From contig QANZ01034302.1 of NCBI GenBank assembly GCA_003254925.1, positions 26,067 through 90,066 on the forward strand: a stretch of 64,000 nucleotides of DNA. Reading direction: 5' to 3'. A program made the translations under genes and the position numbers. Shown here piece after piece: positions 43,854 to 56,243 of the stretch. The notes beneath the pieces are model-generated. The model did no database searches. It saw only the letters and a list, made by a program, of their open reading frames with translations, and was not told where the DNA came from. Source of the stretch: Chamaecrista fasciculata. Taxonomy: Eukaryota > Streptophyta > Magnoliopsida > Fabales > Fabaceae. The stretch's first letter is position 1. Each line of letters opens with the position of its first letter.

Positions 43854-45652
43854 TATAACTAACGCAGAGACACGTCATTTTTCTCTCTGCCTTTACTTTC
43901 TTCGTTGGACTTTGAATTGTCTCTACACTATCCTTTGACCACAGCTTTAAACTACACATTCATATAACTTTTTGTGTTATATTTGACTCAAAGATCCAAG
44001 TTTAGCATGCAAGAATTTCATGAAGATAATAAGTTTTTTTAATATATTTAAGAAAAATGTATAAATAACACCCTCCCTTTTCTAAAATTAAAAAAATGTG
44101 AATGTGAATATGTAATGCATTGTGTTGAAACGTATTTATAAGATTGAATTAATAATTTAGTCCTTAAAGGGTAATGAAATTTTCAATTTAGTCCTTGAAA
44201 GATAAAATAATAAGATTTGATCTTGAAAAATACAATTACCATTGATTTATTTACTTTTTTAGTATATTAGTTCAAATTTCACAAAAAAAAATGTGTTTTT
44301 TTTTAAAAAATATTATCTATTATAAGCGTAATTTCAACCAAATTCGAAATCATATAAAAAATCAAAAAGGCTTTTGGTTCAAGCAGAAATTTAAAGAGGC
44401 ATTATATATAGAATCACATAAGAAAGGTTCTGATTTTGAGATATTGTAAATATAGCTACATCTTGTTGAGAGACTCTTCCATCATATATAAATTAATCGC
44501 GACAAAGTTCAAGAGATCGGGCAGGCAAGAAAAAAAAATCTAATAATTTTATTGTACAAGGATTAAATTGAAATTTTATTATTTTCTACAAACTAGATTG
44601 TTAATTTAATCTATTTTTAACGCAAAAAAGTAATATTACACCTTTAAAATTAGAAGAAAAAAAGTTGTTTATTTTGAGCATGATTTTATCTAAATGGAGA
44701 GAAAGTTGGAAGATAGGTCCTTTTAGTAAAAAACAAATGAAGGCAAAACATCTTCCTTGGAGGCAATTAGAAGAGAAACCCTTGTTTCCTTTCGTTGGAG
44801 CTCTAACAACTTCAAAGCAGAAGCAATTTCTGCTTCTGTTTTGAATTCACAGGTTTTGAATAATTCTTCTCTGTTTTTTTTTTTTTTTTNNNNNNNNNNN
44901 NNNNNNNNNNNNNTTTTTTTTTTTTTTTCTATTTTTGTTTTGGCTGTATTATTTGTGCATGCATATATTCTGAGATTGAAGGGATTTCGTTGGTGAAATC
45001 TGGAATATTTTTGTGAATGTTGTGATGAATTTTGTGCATTTTTTTTTCTTGTTTCAAATTATCATTTTATTGAAGACTATAATCATTCCATATTACGCAA
45101 TTGTTCATTGCTTGGTGTATTTAATGTTTTTGTTTTTTTTTTCCATTAATGGATGTTCTTCAAATGTCTATCTGCAAAATGTGAACGTGATTGATTAGGA
45201 ATTTGGAGCTGACAATCTTTGAAGAACAAGTATCTCTTGTTGTTCATTCTATATTAACATATTGGCTAAAAATACAGAGAATGCTCCTAAATTTTGATTA
45301 CTATAAAAAAAATTACAAGAACTTTAAAATGTGAAAAAAGACTCATTGAATTTGCAATTTTTTTTTAAAAAAAATAAATTTATTTTAAGTTTTTAACTAC
45401 AATTAAAAAATTATAGCTAATTTTTAGTTTGAGTCAATATAAAATACAACAATAATGATATTTTTTTTTGCATAATAATTTATGTTCATGAATTTCCTGC
45501 ATTTTAACCTAAGTTATTTAACTATTGTCTACTGAAATAAAGGGCCAAATTTCACCCTAGCTAGGTATTTAGCTCAATTAGAAAGAGGGAATGCCATCTT
45601 TCAATATCAATTTGAGTTCAAATATTTTGGGGAGTAGTTTGTGAGTTAAATT
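43854..45652. other. intergenic with assembly gap
   Basis: No gene was recognised. 44145-44640 holds an eroded fold-back element of the 28423 family (AATTTAGTCCTTAAAGG, ACAAGGATTAAATTG). A 24-base run of undetermined bases is at 44890-44913 inside a poly-T tract. A GC-richer piece at 44757-44860 (GGAGGCAATTAGAAGAG...) could be leader sequence of an unrecognised transcript. Confidence 0.5.
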
Positions 45653-46040
45653 TTAAATGAAGGTCAAAGTCCTAATTTGGTCTCATATCTTTTGCTCAAT
45701 TTTTAATTTAGTCTCATCTTTTTCTTTTGTTGTACCTTTAGTCTCATATCTTTGGGTCAGGTCTCAATTTGGTCTCATATCTTGTTTTGTTGTAGATTTA
45801 GTCCCATATATTTGGGTTAGGTATAGAAGTAGTTTCATATCTTTGCAAAATGATTAACTAACGGTTGATCCCTTTACAAAGATATGAGACCAATTTTGCA
45901 ACTTGACAACAAGATATGAAACCAAATTAGGACCTTTTACAAAAATATGATGCTAAATGTGCAACAAAAAAAAATATAGGACCAACTTGGAAACTAAACA
46001 AAAGATACGGGATCAAATTTGTGCTTTGACCTTAAATGAA
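45653..46040. mobile_element. fold-back MULE-type MITE, TTTGGTCTC subtype, perfect 9-bp TSD
   Basis: The element 45662-46031 starts GGTCAAAGTCCTAATTTGG and ends with the complement (GTGCTTTGACC). The flanking 9-mers TTAAATGAA (45653-45661 and 46032-46040) are identical. It is closely related in layout to 43473-43844. Confidence 0.9.
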
Positions 46041-46414
46041 TTTAGTCAATGTGAAAGAGTGTGTAATATTGGCTGGTGAAAATATTTAGTTTCAAGCAAA
46101 AGTTATAAAAGTAACCTTGATCTTAATACTTTAAAAAAAAAAAAAAAGGAAAACAATTATATTGCTATTTTTAGTTTAACGTACACTCAGGCAAAAAAAA
46201 AAAAAAAGTTTAACGTACACAAAGATATCTAATCTTAGGTTGTCTTTGGGTCTTGTTGCTATAAAAAAAAAAGGTTGTCTTTGGGTCTTGAAAGGTAGGG
46301 AAGTAGATCCTCTTCTCTTTTAGTAAATTGCGATTTTTAGGTTACAGATAGATTTCCTTTAGGAAAATCATAGGGAGAGAGTCTTGTCTCTAGAAAACTT
46401 TATTATTTGGTTAA

Positions 46415-46857
46415 CGGTTATTTTAGTCCTAAATATATGTTTTAATATTTATTTTGGTCCTACATGTTTCAAAATGTTCAAATTGGTAAATATTGACAAA
46501 ATGTTTTATCTTGATTCTAAATTATTGAATTTGATCATATTTCTCTCGTATCTCATTTCAAATTCAAAAGATTTGTTAAAAGTAATTCGTAGCTCTGAAG
46601 ACGTTGTATTCAAACTTGAGGCGAGAGAGGTATAATATTTTTTTTTTGTTTGATCGTGAAATGAGCAGTCTACTTTTGGGACCAATTTGACCTTATTTGC
46701 TGACGATTCCAATTTTATAGAGAAAGTATTCTTTGAGAACAATACGTAGCTCTGAACTCGTCATATTTGAACTTGAAAAAACGAGAAATATGATCATATT
46801 CAATAATTTGAGATCAAAATAAACATTAAGACATATATTTAGGACCAAAATAACCCT
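46415..46857. mobile_element. fold-back element, TTATTTTAGTCC family
   Basis: The left arm GGTTATTTTAGTCCTAAATA and right arm TATTTAGGACCAAAATAACC are complementary, with inverted CATATTTCTCTCG words further in. I could not see a matching target duplication. Partial relatives occur at 49373-49610 and 62515-62773. Confidence 0.65.
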
Positions 46858-46981
46858 TTCACCTTATTATTTTGAATTTAAATGTTATTTTTGGCTATAA
46901 TCAATATATCCTCTTTCATATATAAGATTAAGAAGGATTAGCTAATATTTATTTTGACATAAGCAACACAACGTAACAGAT

Positions 46982-48403
46982 GTGAAATCTAGGGGTGAGC
47001 ACGGGCTGGGTTGGATTTGCAGAAAATCTCAACCCAACACGCACATTAATTTGCGGGTTAGGTTTTGTAAACTCAATCCGAATCAACTCAACCCGCAGAG
47101 TTGCGGGTAGGGTTGGGTTGAACTAGCGAGTTGAGTTTGTAATTTTTTTTAATTCTTATAATAAAAAAAATATTATAAATTTGTGAGTATAGTGAATAAA
47201 AAGACTTACACATAGTAAAAGTCAAAAAAATTAGATTTTATATATATAAATATAAATTAATTAAAATGTACTCCATAATATATATCTTATATTATATGAC
47301 TCCACCCCTTTCTAGTCGTTCATGTTTAAAACTATAGTATATGAAATTAAAAATAAGAGAAAATTTACTATTTGGTCTATCTTTCTTTACTAAGTTAACA
47401 ATTTAGTCCCTTATTTATTTTACATACATATTTGCGTGCCCGTTAGGGCACGCAAAGCCCCTAGTATATATATATATATGTGTGTGTAATTATGTCAACT
47501 TTAAAATTAAAATATCTTATTTATAAACAACTAGCAATATAAATACATAAAAAAAACATACAAAATTTATATAAAAATACATAAATATATATATGATACA
47601 TCACTATTTGGGCGTACGCCTAAATAGCCCTCGAATCGGGCCTCTTCCCCCACCCAAACTGGCAAGGAGCACTCGAGCCAATCGTGTGCCCCTCTGCACA
47701 CTTAGGGGCGGCCGCAATCCATCCAGGGTCGTGGCGTGCGCCTCCGGATTAACACACAGTCACCCACGACTGCCCTGCTCCACGATCCTCGCTGGTGGAG
47801 GTCGTTGGCCGCGGACTTAGTTATACCCACGTTCTCCAGTCGTATGGCGCCCGCCTAGTAACGCGACGTGCAATCACCCACGATTGCCTTGTCCCGCAAA
47901 TCTCGGTCTCCACCACTCTCGCTGGTGGAGATCGTGCCTGACTACGTGGTGCGCCCCGCGCGCTGGCCACCACTCTCACCCTGCTCTATAAATAGAGCTC
48001 AACCCAGCAGACAAAGATTAGCTACTTCTCACCTCTCAGAATTCTCTTGCTCTCACATCTCTCTCATATTCTAACTTGAGCGTCGGAGTATTCTTCGCAG
48101 GGCCTTCCCTGTGAAGTTCTTGTAGGTAATTGGACGATCAACTTGCTCTTGCAGCCCTCACTTGTTGAACTTGGTAAGCCTGTCCATTTTCTAGTTTATC
48201 AATATATATAAAAAATAAATAAAAATTTATATGTAGACTCGTAAGCTGTGTTGGGTTGGGTTGAGAAACTACGAACCCACAACCCAACCCGCAAATCTGC
48301 ATGTTGAAACTTTTGAACCTAACCCAACCCATAACTAGAGATTGGATTGGTTTTCTGGGGGCTCATAGTTTGACGGGCTTAGTTGCTCAACCATAGTGAA
48401 ATC
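46982..48403. mobile_element. hAT-type element with 8-bp TSD, containing a solo LTR
   Basis: The element 46990-48395 starts TAGGGGTGAGCACGG. Its right end read on the minus strand is TATGGTTGAGCAAC. The flanking 8-mers GTGAAATC (46982-46989 and 48396-48403) are identical. Both arms are rich in GGGTTGGGTTG/CAACCCAACCC words. The interior is AT-rich except for the inserted solo LTR at 47594-48201. There is no transposase. Confidence 0.85.
47589..48206 (+). mobile_element. solo LTR, GC-rich, with 5-bp TSD
   Basis: 47594-48201 starts TGATACATCACTATTTGGGC and ends TAGTTTATCA (TGATA/TATCA ends). It is flanked by identical 5-mers ATATA (47589-47593, 48202-48206). It is far more GC-rich than its surroundings, with a TATA box TATAAATA at 47987-47994 followed by a CT-rich transcribed-like region, as in a retrotransposon promoter. 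No internal retroelement sequence remains, so it is a solo LTR left by recombination. The TSD lies in an AT repeat, so part of the match could be chance. Confidence 0.82.
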
Positions 48404-48524
48404 CATCAAGTACTAACAACAAAATAGTGTAATTATCCTCAAATGTCTGTTAAAATTTCATTTTTATTCTTTTGGTATGCTTGTAGAATGAGTGAAACAG
48501 AAATCTACTATAATCTTTTTTTTT

Positions 48525-48882
48525 TTAAAAGCATTAATTTCGTTCTCAAACTTTACACTAATTATCAATTTTATTTTCAATCTTTTTCTTTTGTTGTCAA
48601 CTTTGTCCTCAATGTTTCACATTTGGTCAATTTTATCTTTTGCTCTTACTTTAGCCAAATATTAACGACAGAACTTACGTGGCTAATGACATATAATGAA
48701 AAATTGATAGAAAAAGAAACTCAAATTAGAAAATAGGATACAGTCTGTCGTTAAGTTATTGAAAGAAGTTAGTCAAAGGATAAAATTGATAAACCATTAG
48801 AGACGAAATTGTCCGCAAAAAATGATTAGGGACGAAATCGACAGTTGGTATAAAATTTGGGGATAAAATTAGTACTTTTGCC
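48525..48882. mobile_element. fold-back element, GGCAAAAGTACC family, copy upstream of L18a-like gene
   Basis: The right end AGTACTTTTGCC and the arms (CGTTCTCAAACTTTACAC against GTATAAAATTTGGGGATAA) match the family at 50373-50753 and 54998-56908. The left tip is eroded into a T-run. It ends about 115 bases before the L18a-like ATG. Confidence 0.65.
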
Positions 48883-48996
48883 CTTTTTTTTGTTTCATTA
48901 CATTTGTACCCCCTAAAAGAATTATATATGATCAGCAAATGGGGGCCTTATTATAATTATTGAATTTGAAATTGGTTTACAAATATAGGGCTCTGA

Positions 48997-51900
48997 ATGG
49001 AAAGTAGATTGGACGATAAAACAAATGGCAAGTGTGCTTCTAATAGGGATTCAAAATTTGACATGCCACTTCCTTGTTGTGGGTGTGGGATTGGATGGTT
49101 TTCGTGAGTTCATTTAATTTTCACTTCCCTCATTCTCACCTTCTTCTTTTTAACTTTCATCATCCACAAAATTTAATTTTTAGTCTTTAAATTTGTCTTA
49201 ACATTACGATTTAGTCTCTAGATATTATAAATATATATATTAATTCCTACTGTTTTAAGGTTAAATTATATTAAGACTCCTTGAGTTTTATGTCTGAGGC
49301 AAAAACCACTTTTAAATTTCAAAACTTGATAGAAAGACACCTTGATCGCTTTCAGACTTTGGTCAAAGGGTTATTTTAGTTCTAAATATATGTCTTAATG
49401 TTCATTATGGTTCTTTATGTTTCAAAATGTTTCAATTTGGTCCTAAACTATTGAATGTAGTAAAATTTTTCTTGTTTCAAGTTTAAATGCGATGAGTTCA
49501 GAACGACTTGTTGCTTTCAAAGAGTATTTTCTTTATCCAGTTAGAACTGTCAACAAATGAGGTCAAATCAGGTCTTGAAATAAGCCACTTGTTTCACAGT
49601 CTAACAAGCAAAATTGATCATACTTAGAACCCCTTGAGTTTTCATAGAAGTGAGGCTATATTTTGGGGTCCCAAGTGAGTAAAGTTGAAAATTCATAAAG
49701 TATATGTCTGTCAAATTTTAAAACTAAGAGGTCCTCGGTGAACTTAATTCCCAAAACATTATATGTGGGGACTAAATAGTTTATCTTCATATAAAAAAAA
49801 TCAGAAACCAAATTTAAAACTATGAGACTAAATCGTAATTTTGGGACATATTTAAGAACTAAAATAAATTTTCTCTTCATGATATGATGGTACCAATATG
49901 TGCATCTTCTCTTCATCCCCTTTAATTTCCTTTTCTTGACAGATTTGTAGTCGGATTTGTATTCCCTATAATGTGGTATTATGCCACATTTCTCTACTTT
50001 GGCAATTACTATCATAAGGATCCAAGAGAGAGAATTGGACTAGCTGCTTCTGCAATAGCTGTAAGTGTTTTCTTACTTCAGAAGCCATTTCACATTTCAC
50101 ATTTCACACTCCATTTTTGTTATCTATAGTTCAACAAGAAGAGATTTTGTATCTATCTATTCCATTAGTCAAATGAGAACAATAGATTTTTTTTTGAGTA
50201 AATTAATAATTTGGTCTCTTAAAGATGATAAATTTTTCTATTTATTCTTCGATAAAATATATATACAATCAATTTAATCTTTTTGTTAGAGATACTAACT
50301 AAAATTTAACGATAAATTTGATGTGATTCTAAATTTTTTGAAATTATATATTGGCAATTAATGTTAAAAAATGGCAACATCACCCTTTTTCATCCCCAAA
50401 TTATACATCAACTTTCAATTTCGTTACTAATATTTTTTTGCAATCAATTTTATTCTTAATGTTTCACATTTTGGTCAATTTTATCATTTGCTCTTACTTT
50501 AATCAAATATTAACAACGACGGGTTTTACATGGCTAGTGACATGTAATGTCAAATTGATAGAAAAATAAATTCAAATTCTAACTCATATTGAAAAACAAA
50601 ATGAAGTATGTCACTAATTTATTGAGAAAAGTTAGTTAAATGATATAATTGACCAAAATGTGAAATATTGGAGATGAAGTTAACAACAAAAAAACATTGG
50701 GAACAAAATTGAAAGTTGATGTAAAACTTGAGGACAAAAATGGTGTTTTTGCCTTAGAAAATTATATTAACCATTAAATTTGAATTAACATCTTAACAAA
50801 ATGACTAAGGCTGTGTTTGGCTTAGAATTATAAATTCATTATAATCCCATTACAATTTTATTATCCCCATTTTCATTACTAACTTAAGCTACCGTGCTAT
50901 TTGGGTGTTTGTTTTTCAATTATAAAGTCATTACAAAAATTACACTTCATTACAAACTCATTTCATTACATATTTCATACCCAATTACTAACATACCCCT
51001 ACTCAAATACCTATAATTACCTATACTTCAATACAAATATAAAAAAACTATTTAGCAAAATAGTAATTTTCAATACCCTCATTTATTACACTTACAACTT
51101 TCTCTCTCCACTCATCATTTTTCTTTTTTCTTCCTCTTTTTCTTATTCACCCCCTCTCTCTTTCACATATATATTTTATAATTATAATATATATATATAC
51201 ACATTTCGGCCAAAAATATATATATATATACATATTATAATAATATAATGTGTATAAATATTTTAATAAATATATATATATATGCCACACACTCACGTAT
51301 TCATATATATAATATAATAATATATAAATATTTTTTATTTTATAAATATATTATATTATACTATATATAATTTATAATTTATATTAATTTAAAATAAAAT
51401 AATTCAACTCATGTTATTTACATTTTAGTCCATGATATAAAATATATAATTCAGACGCCAAAAATATACATTTTGGTCTCTCCTCCAGTATATATATGGG
51501 TATACGAGAGAGGCAGATAGTGGAAGAAGAGTGGATGGTGCGATGTGCTCATGCGTGAAGATCAACGGTCATATTATTACCCGCAAAAAGACAAACCGTT
51601 TTGATTAATATATAATTTTTGGTCCCACATTTTTTTCGTGGATAACATTTTGGTCCTTCAATTTATTTTTTGGAGGAAAGTTTGCAATATAGAAACCCAA
51701 TCGTTGATGAATGCAATTTTTTACGGGTCAAGAGATATATTTCACTTTCGTAAGGACCGATTCGTTCAATTTATATAAAATCATAGACCAAATGGTAGGT
51801 TTTTAAAAATTTTCATGTTATTTACATTTTGGTCCTTTCATTTCATTACATAATACTACTCCAACCTTCATTACAAATATTCACATCTAGCACAAATTCC

Positions 51901-52685
51901 AAGACAATTTCATTACCATTTCATTTCATAACCACCACAACCAAAAAGTCAAAATATTATTTTTTTATTTCTATCTATTTCCATTATCAATTATCAATTC
52001 TACCCTTATACAATTTAAAAAAACCCATATATTTATTTCAACCAACTACAATCATTACATACCCTTTTTCATAATTTCACATCCTATTTTTTTCATTACA
52101 TCTCAAACTAATCCAAACACCATTTTCATTACATTTTCATTACATAATTTTCTCATTACCATTTCATTACATAAAATCATCATTTCATTACCTACTTCCT
52201 AATCCAAACACACCCTAAATTCAGTAAATTGAGTGTAGTTGCATCTTTCAGAAACTAAATTTTATAAAATCATCTTTTAGGGACTAAATTGAGAATTTTG
52301 TCATAATTCAGGGACCAAATCACTAATTTACTCATTCTTCTTTTTATGGTATTTATCTATGAAGCACAAACACTTTATTTTGAAGAAGTGTTACCGTGTC
52401 AGACACGTGTTGTATTTGACACTCGTATAACATCCATACGACACATATTTTTAAGTTTCAAAATATAAAATCATTTTTTGTGCCGTGTCATGTAATTTTA
52501 AAAATTTAACTTGTCGCTGTATTTATGTCAATGTCGTATCTCGTGTCTATGTTTCATAGGTATAAATATATATATATATATATTGTGAGGGAGAACTCAA
52601 ATTTTTATATTAAATCCTTATGTTCTTGCAGGCTCTAATTTTTACGGTTGCTGGGTTGATTGCTTTAGCTCTTATTTACTTGTAA
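48997..52685 (+). CDS. 60S ribosomal protein L18a-like small membrane protein
   Basis: Three exons, 48997-49103, 49943-50060 and 52632-52685, join in frame to 92 aa. The ATG is preceded by an in-frame TGA, which supports this start. The protein has a hydrophilic N-terminus (MESRLDDKTNGKCASNRDSK), the family motif DMPLPCCGCGIGWFSFVVGF, a first membrane segment (FVVGFVFPIMWYYATFLYF), the conserved loop GNYYHKDPRERIGLAASAIA and a second membrane segment to the C-terminus (ALIFTVAGLIALALIYL). Despite the database name these plant proteins are not ribosomal. They are small tail-type membrane proteins of uncertain role. All splice sites are GT-AG. Intron 2 (2.57 kb) is almost filled by nested transposons (50196-52333), yet the coding exons are intact. 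Confidence 0.9.
49373..49610. mobile_element. partial fold-back arm in L18a-like intron 1
   Basis: Starts GGGTTATTTTAGTTCTAAAT and shares the interior words of 46415-46857 (CAAATGAGGTCAAATCAGGTC, GAGTTCAGAACGACTTG), but the right arm is missing. The rest of intron 1 (49104-49942) is AT-rich with TTTAGTC/ACTAAA words. Confidence 0.55.
50364..50762. mobile_element. nested fold-back MULE-type MITE, 9-bp TSD
   Basis: The element 50373-50753 starts GGCAACATCACCCTTTTTC and ends with GGTGTTTTTGCC. The flanking 9-mers TTAAAAAAT and TTAGAAAAT match at 8 of 9. The arms share ATACATCAACTTTCAATTT and AATGTTTCACATTTTGGTCA with their complements. It lies inside the 50196-52333 element. Confidence 0.8.
50806..52218. 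mobile_element. nested Tourist/PIF-Harbinger-like element, TAA target duplication
   Basis: The element 50809-52215 starts GGCTGTGTTTGGCTTAG. Its right end read on the minus strand is GGGTGTGTTTGGATTAG. TAA flanks both ends (50806-50808, 52216-52218). The interior is very AT-rich with many CATTACA/TGTAATG words and AT microsatellites (51185-51300). There is no transposase. Partial relatives of its right arm lie at 30733-30860. Confidence 0.82.
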
Positions 52686-54997
52686 CAACTTGTTAGAGTA
52701 CTCTAATCAACTAACAAAAAGGGTGGATCAAGCTTCTTGTGGAAATTACTGATGCTTCTATATATATATATACCTTGTTAATCTTGTATAAATTTTAAGA
52801 ATGCTGTAACTTTCACACCATATTGTTTATAAAAGTACCTTAATTTTTTTATGTTAATATATAGTGAAACAGATTTTAGAAATAAGTGAGTCTTATTTTT
52901 TTGGAGGGATTCCTCCTATATTCTATATCGTGACCGACCAAATTTTATTGTAAAACTTTTCAGGATCAATGATTAGACCATGCAAACTAAAAATGCATTT
53001 TCTTGGATAAAGGAAGAGAACACTCTATCCATTTTCGTATCGCTCATGATATATATAATAACTCGAGTACCCATTTCAAATACATATCCCGTTTTTGCAC
53101 AACAGGGTTAGGTGTCGAATCCAATAAATTAAATTATACTTTCTTTATATTTTCTAAATTTGTAGCAAGTGAGAGTAGAGTCAAATCTATGGGGGAAAAG
53201 ATGACCAAGTTCAATTAAACAACCAAGAAGTAAATGGAGATTGCAAACTAAATTTTCATAAAAACGAAATGCAAACTGAATGAAGGACCAAATTGAAATC
53301 AAAATTCAATTAACTAAAAAGCAATAAAACAGATTTTAAGAAACTCAACTATTAAAACAACTAACTATATTGTGTATTGAAATGGAGTCCCTTAAGTTAA
53401 TCATTGACAAAATATTTTACTTTTTCAAATTCACTTAGCTTGATAGAAAATTAAATTCCATCAGTATCTTACAAAAAAAAAAAATAGAAGTTGGAACGTC
53501 CTAACTTCATTTGCCTCAAACTCACAAGAAACGTTTCTCAAGTTCAAGAACAATTAAAATAGGAGATGAACTAAGCCTAATTTAGTTAGGTCTCAGTGGT
53601 TTAACCAAATTAGAGATTATATGTCCCACACTTTGAAAACAAAAATAAAGTAAATTTACTCTCAAAGCATATGTCACTACTCTAAACATCAAACAATTAC
53701 GGATTTGAGTTGAAGTCCCACATCACTTAGTTAAAGAGTCTTCTAACACTATATATATAATGGGACAACCCTCTCCCTATGTGAGCTCTTTTGGCATGAG
53801 TTAGGCCTTTCTACAAAGTCTAGATAACAAGATTCAACAAGAATGAAAATCAATTAGAAGCTCTCTAATATAATCCATCCAAGAGAATCATAATCAAAAC
53901 CAAAGAAAGAATAAAAACTCAAGAGAAATAAAATTTTATTAAACTCAACTCAGTCTCAAATCAGTCTCATAAAATTTTATATACACACAAATTTTATTAA
54001 GATCAAGATCTTAGATCGTAAGATCGTATAAGATCGAGATCTTAATAAGGTCTACCTTGTCAGATTGTATGAAAGATCATATTTGGTTAATATCGTATCA
54101 AGATCGCGATTTTTTAGTTAGAATCCTATGATCCAAGGAATTTTTTTTTTAGAAATTTGGCCTAAAATGCAACATTTCAGACTATTTTTTTATAGATTGA
54201 CAAATTTATGATTGTTGAATTGATTGTTATTTGTTGATCCTGAAATAATAATAATAATAATAATGGATCATATTGTTGAAACTTGAATTATGCAGTAAAT
54301 ATTCTTCTCTTATTATGATTTGTGATTGCAAAAACATATATTTTATATATATATAAAAAAAATTGTTAAAATCTTACGATCCTTGATCCGATTTTACGAT
54401 TCGATCTATTTTTCAGTTCTTCCGATCTTTGTTAAGATCTCGATCTTAATAACCTTACTCATAATATAATCAACTCTAAGTTTTTACATAACCTAGTTAG
54501 ATTAGAGGTCTAACTTCTAATCTTCATATATCCGGTAATTAGAAACAAAAAAGAAAAAAAAAATGCAAATTTGATGGAGAGAAGAAGATGGCAGCTCCCT
54601 CTCCTCCTCCAAGTTGTGTGTGTATGTTAATATATATACGCCCTCTTTTCTCTTAATTCACCATAATTCACTTAAACCCCTCACACGTGTCTTTCCCATT
54701 CAGAAAACTCTTCCTTTAATTGAAAGGATAGCTAACACTTTGTGATTGGATCTTTATTGAAATATGTCATATAAAAATATTTACTTGCAGTAAAAAGGTG
54801 AAATCTGCTACGGGCATAATAACAATCGAGAAAACAAAACTTGAGAGAAAACAGAGAAATTGAAGCCCGAAACAAAAAGTTAAGAATTCTAACACTTAAT
54901 TGGATTGTGTGGCCTTCAAAATAAGGCATTTGGGTTAGAAAAATATACACAAAAAGAGCTGCTACATAAATTTTGTCATTAATAATAATCTTTTGTG
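52686..54997. other. AT-rich intergenic
   Basis: The 3' flank of the L18a-like gene runs to about 52900. No gene was recognised. 53715-53815 (AAGTCCCACATCACTTAG ... GGGACAACCCTCTCCC ... GAGCTCTTTTGGCATGAG) resembles the promoter end of plant LTR/TRIM elements, but no LTR ends could be fixed. 53990-54460 has complementary ATTAAGATCAAGATCTTA-type ends rich in GATC words, a probable eroded TIR element. Confidence 0.5.
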
Positions 54998-55128
54998 GGT
55001 AAAAGTACCATTTTATTCTTAAACTTTACACCAATTGTCAATTTCGTTCACAATGTATTTTTTGTGGTCAATTTTACTTCTAATGTTTAATATTTTGATC
55101 AATTTTATTCTTTGACTAAATTATTTCA

Positions 55129-56066
55129 ATAAATTAAGGGTAAATTACACAAAAGGGCCATGTGGTTTGATCCATTTTCAGATAGGGTCCTGTGGTTTAA
55201 AAAATGTCAGATAGGGTCCCTGTGGTTTGCTCTGTTAACAAAAAGGGTTCTGAGGTATATTTTCGTCCAAATTTTGACAAAAATTTTGGCTGAAATACTA
55301 TTTTAAGACCCTAACTATTAACTTTTATGCATTTCACTCCCTAATATAACGGAAATTGACTTTTGGGGGTTATTTTGTAATTTTAATCTTTTAAAAGTTT
55401 TATTTTTTTACATTAAGGTCCTTTTATTTTTCTAATATGAGCGCCTAGACGCACCAGTTCACAATAGACCTGGGTAGCTTCTCCAACCCCAATTCAATAT
55501 TTTTCACCTTATTATCATATCATCATCTGGGTTTCTTCATTTCCCTCTAAACCCATCATCAACCACATCCCTCATGAAAGTCTCCATCTTGATTCGCTTC
55601 TAGCTCACACATAAATAAACAAACCTCTGTTCTTTCCTTTCTTGATATCATCATCATCATCACACATAATGGCGATTCCATATCCCAAAAAGTACCCATA
55701 GAGACATCCCTTCAAATTAAAGCTCCAATTTTATTTTTTTTCTTACATTTTGATCATATAAGAAAAATAAAAGGACCTTAATGTAAAAAAAATAAAACTT
55801 TTGATAGATTAAAAATACAAAATAGCCCCAAAAATTCAATTTCCGTTATATTAGGGAGTCAAATGCATAAAAATTAATAGGTAGGGTCTTAAAATAGTAT
55901 TTCAGCCAAAATTTCCGTCAAATTTTGGAAGAAAATATCCCTAAGGACCCTTTTCGTTAACGGAGCAAACCACATGAACCATATCTGACATTTTTTAAAC
56001 CACAAGACCCTATTTGAAAATGGGTCAAACCACATCGGCCTTTTGTGTAATTTACCCATAAATTAG
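55129..56066. mobile_element. MULE-type fold-back element with internal cargo, 9-bp TSD
   Basis: The element 55138-56057 starts GGGTAAATTACACAAAAGGG and ends with its complement. The flanking 9-mers ATAAATTAA and ATAAATTAG match at 8 of 9. The arms (about 300 bp) contain GGTTTGATCCATTTTCAG/TAGGGTCCTGTGG words. The centre (about 55440-55725) is different: less AT-rich, with leader-like sequence, (CAT)n and ATGGCGATTCCATATCCC opening a 10-codon frame before a stop. It may be a captured 5' gene end (Pack-MULE-like). Confidence 0.8.
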
Positions 56067-56243
56067 TAACAAACTTCATTCTTTTTTTAATCTGAGTTAG
56101 GATTTGAATTTATTTTAGAAACCAATTTTACATTATATGTCATTAATCATGTGGATTTCGTCCTTCATATTTAGTTAAAGTAAGAACAAAGAATAAAATT
56201 GATTTTTTAATACTAAGAATAAAATCTTTATTATTTAATTATA

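Larger units (their letters stand above)
50196..52333. mobile_element. fold-back element (28423 family) hosting two nested transposons
   Basis: The left end GAGTAAATTAATAATTTGG and right end CCAAATCACTAATTTACTC are complementary, and the arms share GATGATAAATTT and TTTAGGGACTAAATTGAG words with 28423-28992. It is split by a GGCAAAAGTACC-family element (50373-50753) and by a Tourist-like element (50809-52215). The target duplication is unclear because the left flank is a T-run. Confidence 0.7.

Noticed and set aside
47593..48074. GC-rich open frames of 68-75 codons
   Set aside because: They lie entirely within a solo LTR with defined ends and target duplication. The composition comes from the LTR, and no protein family is recognisable.
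50901..52074. Two long frames (115 and 81 codons) rich in Tyr, Ile and Phe
   Set aside because: These are stop-poor translations of the AT-rich interior of a Tourist-like element, with no coding signature.
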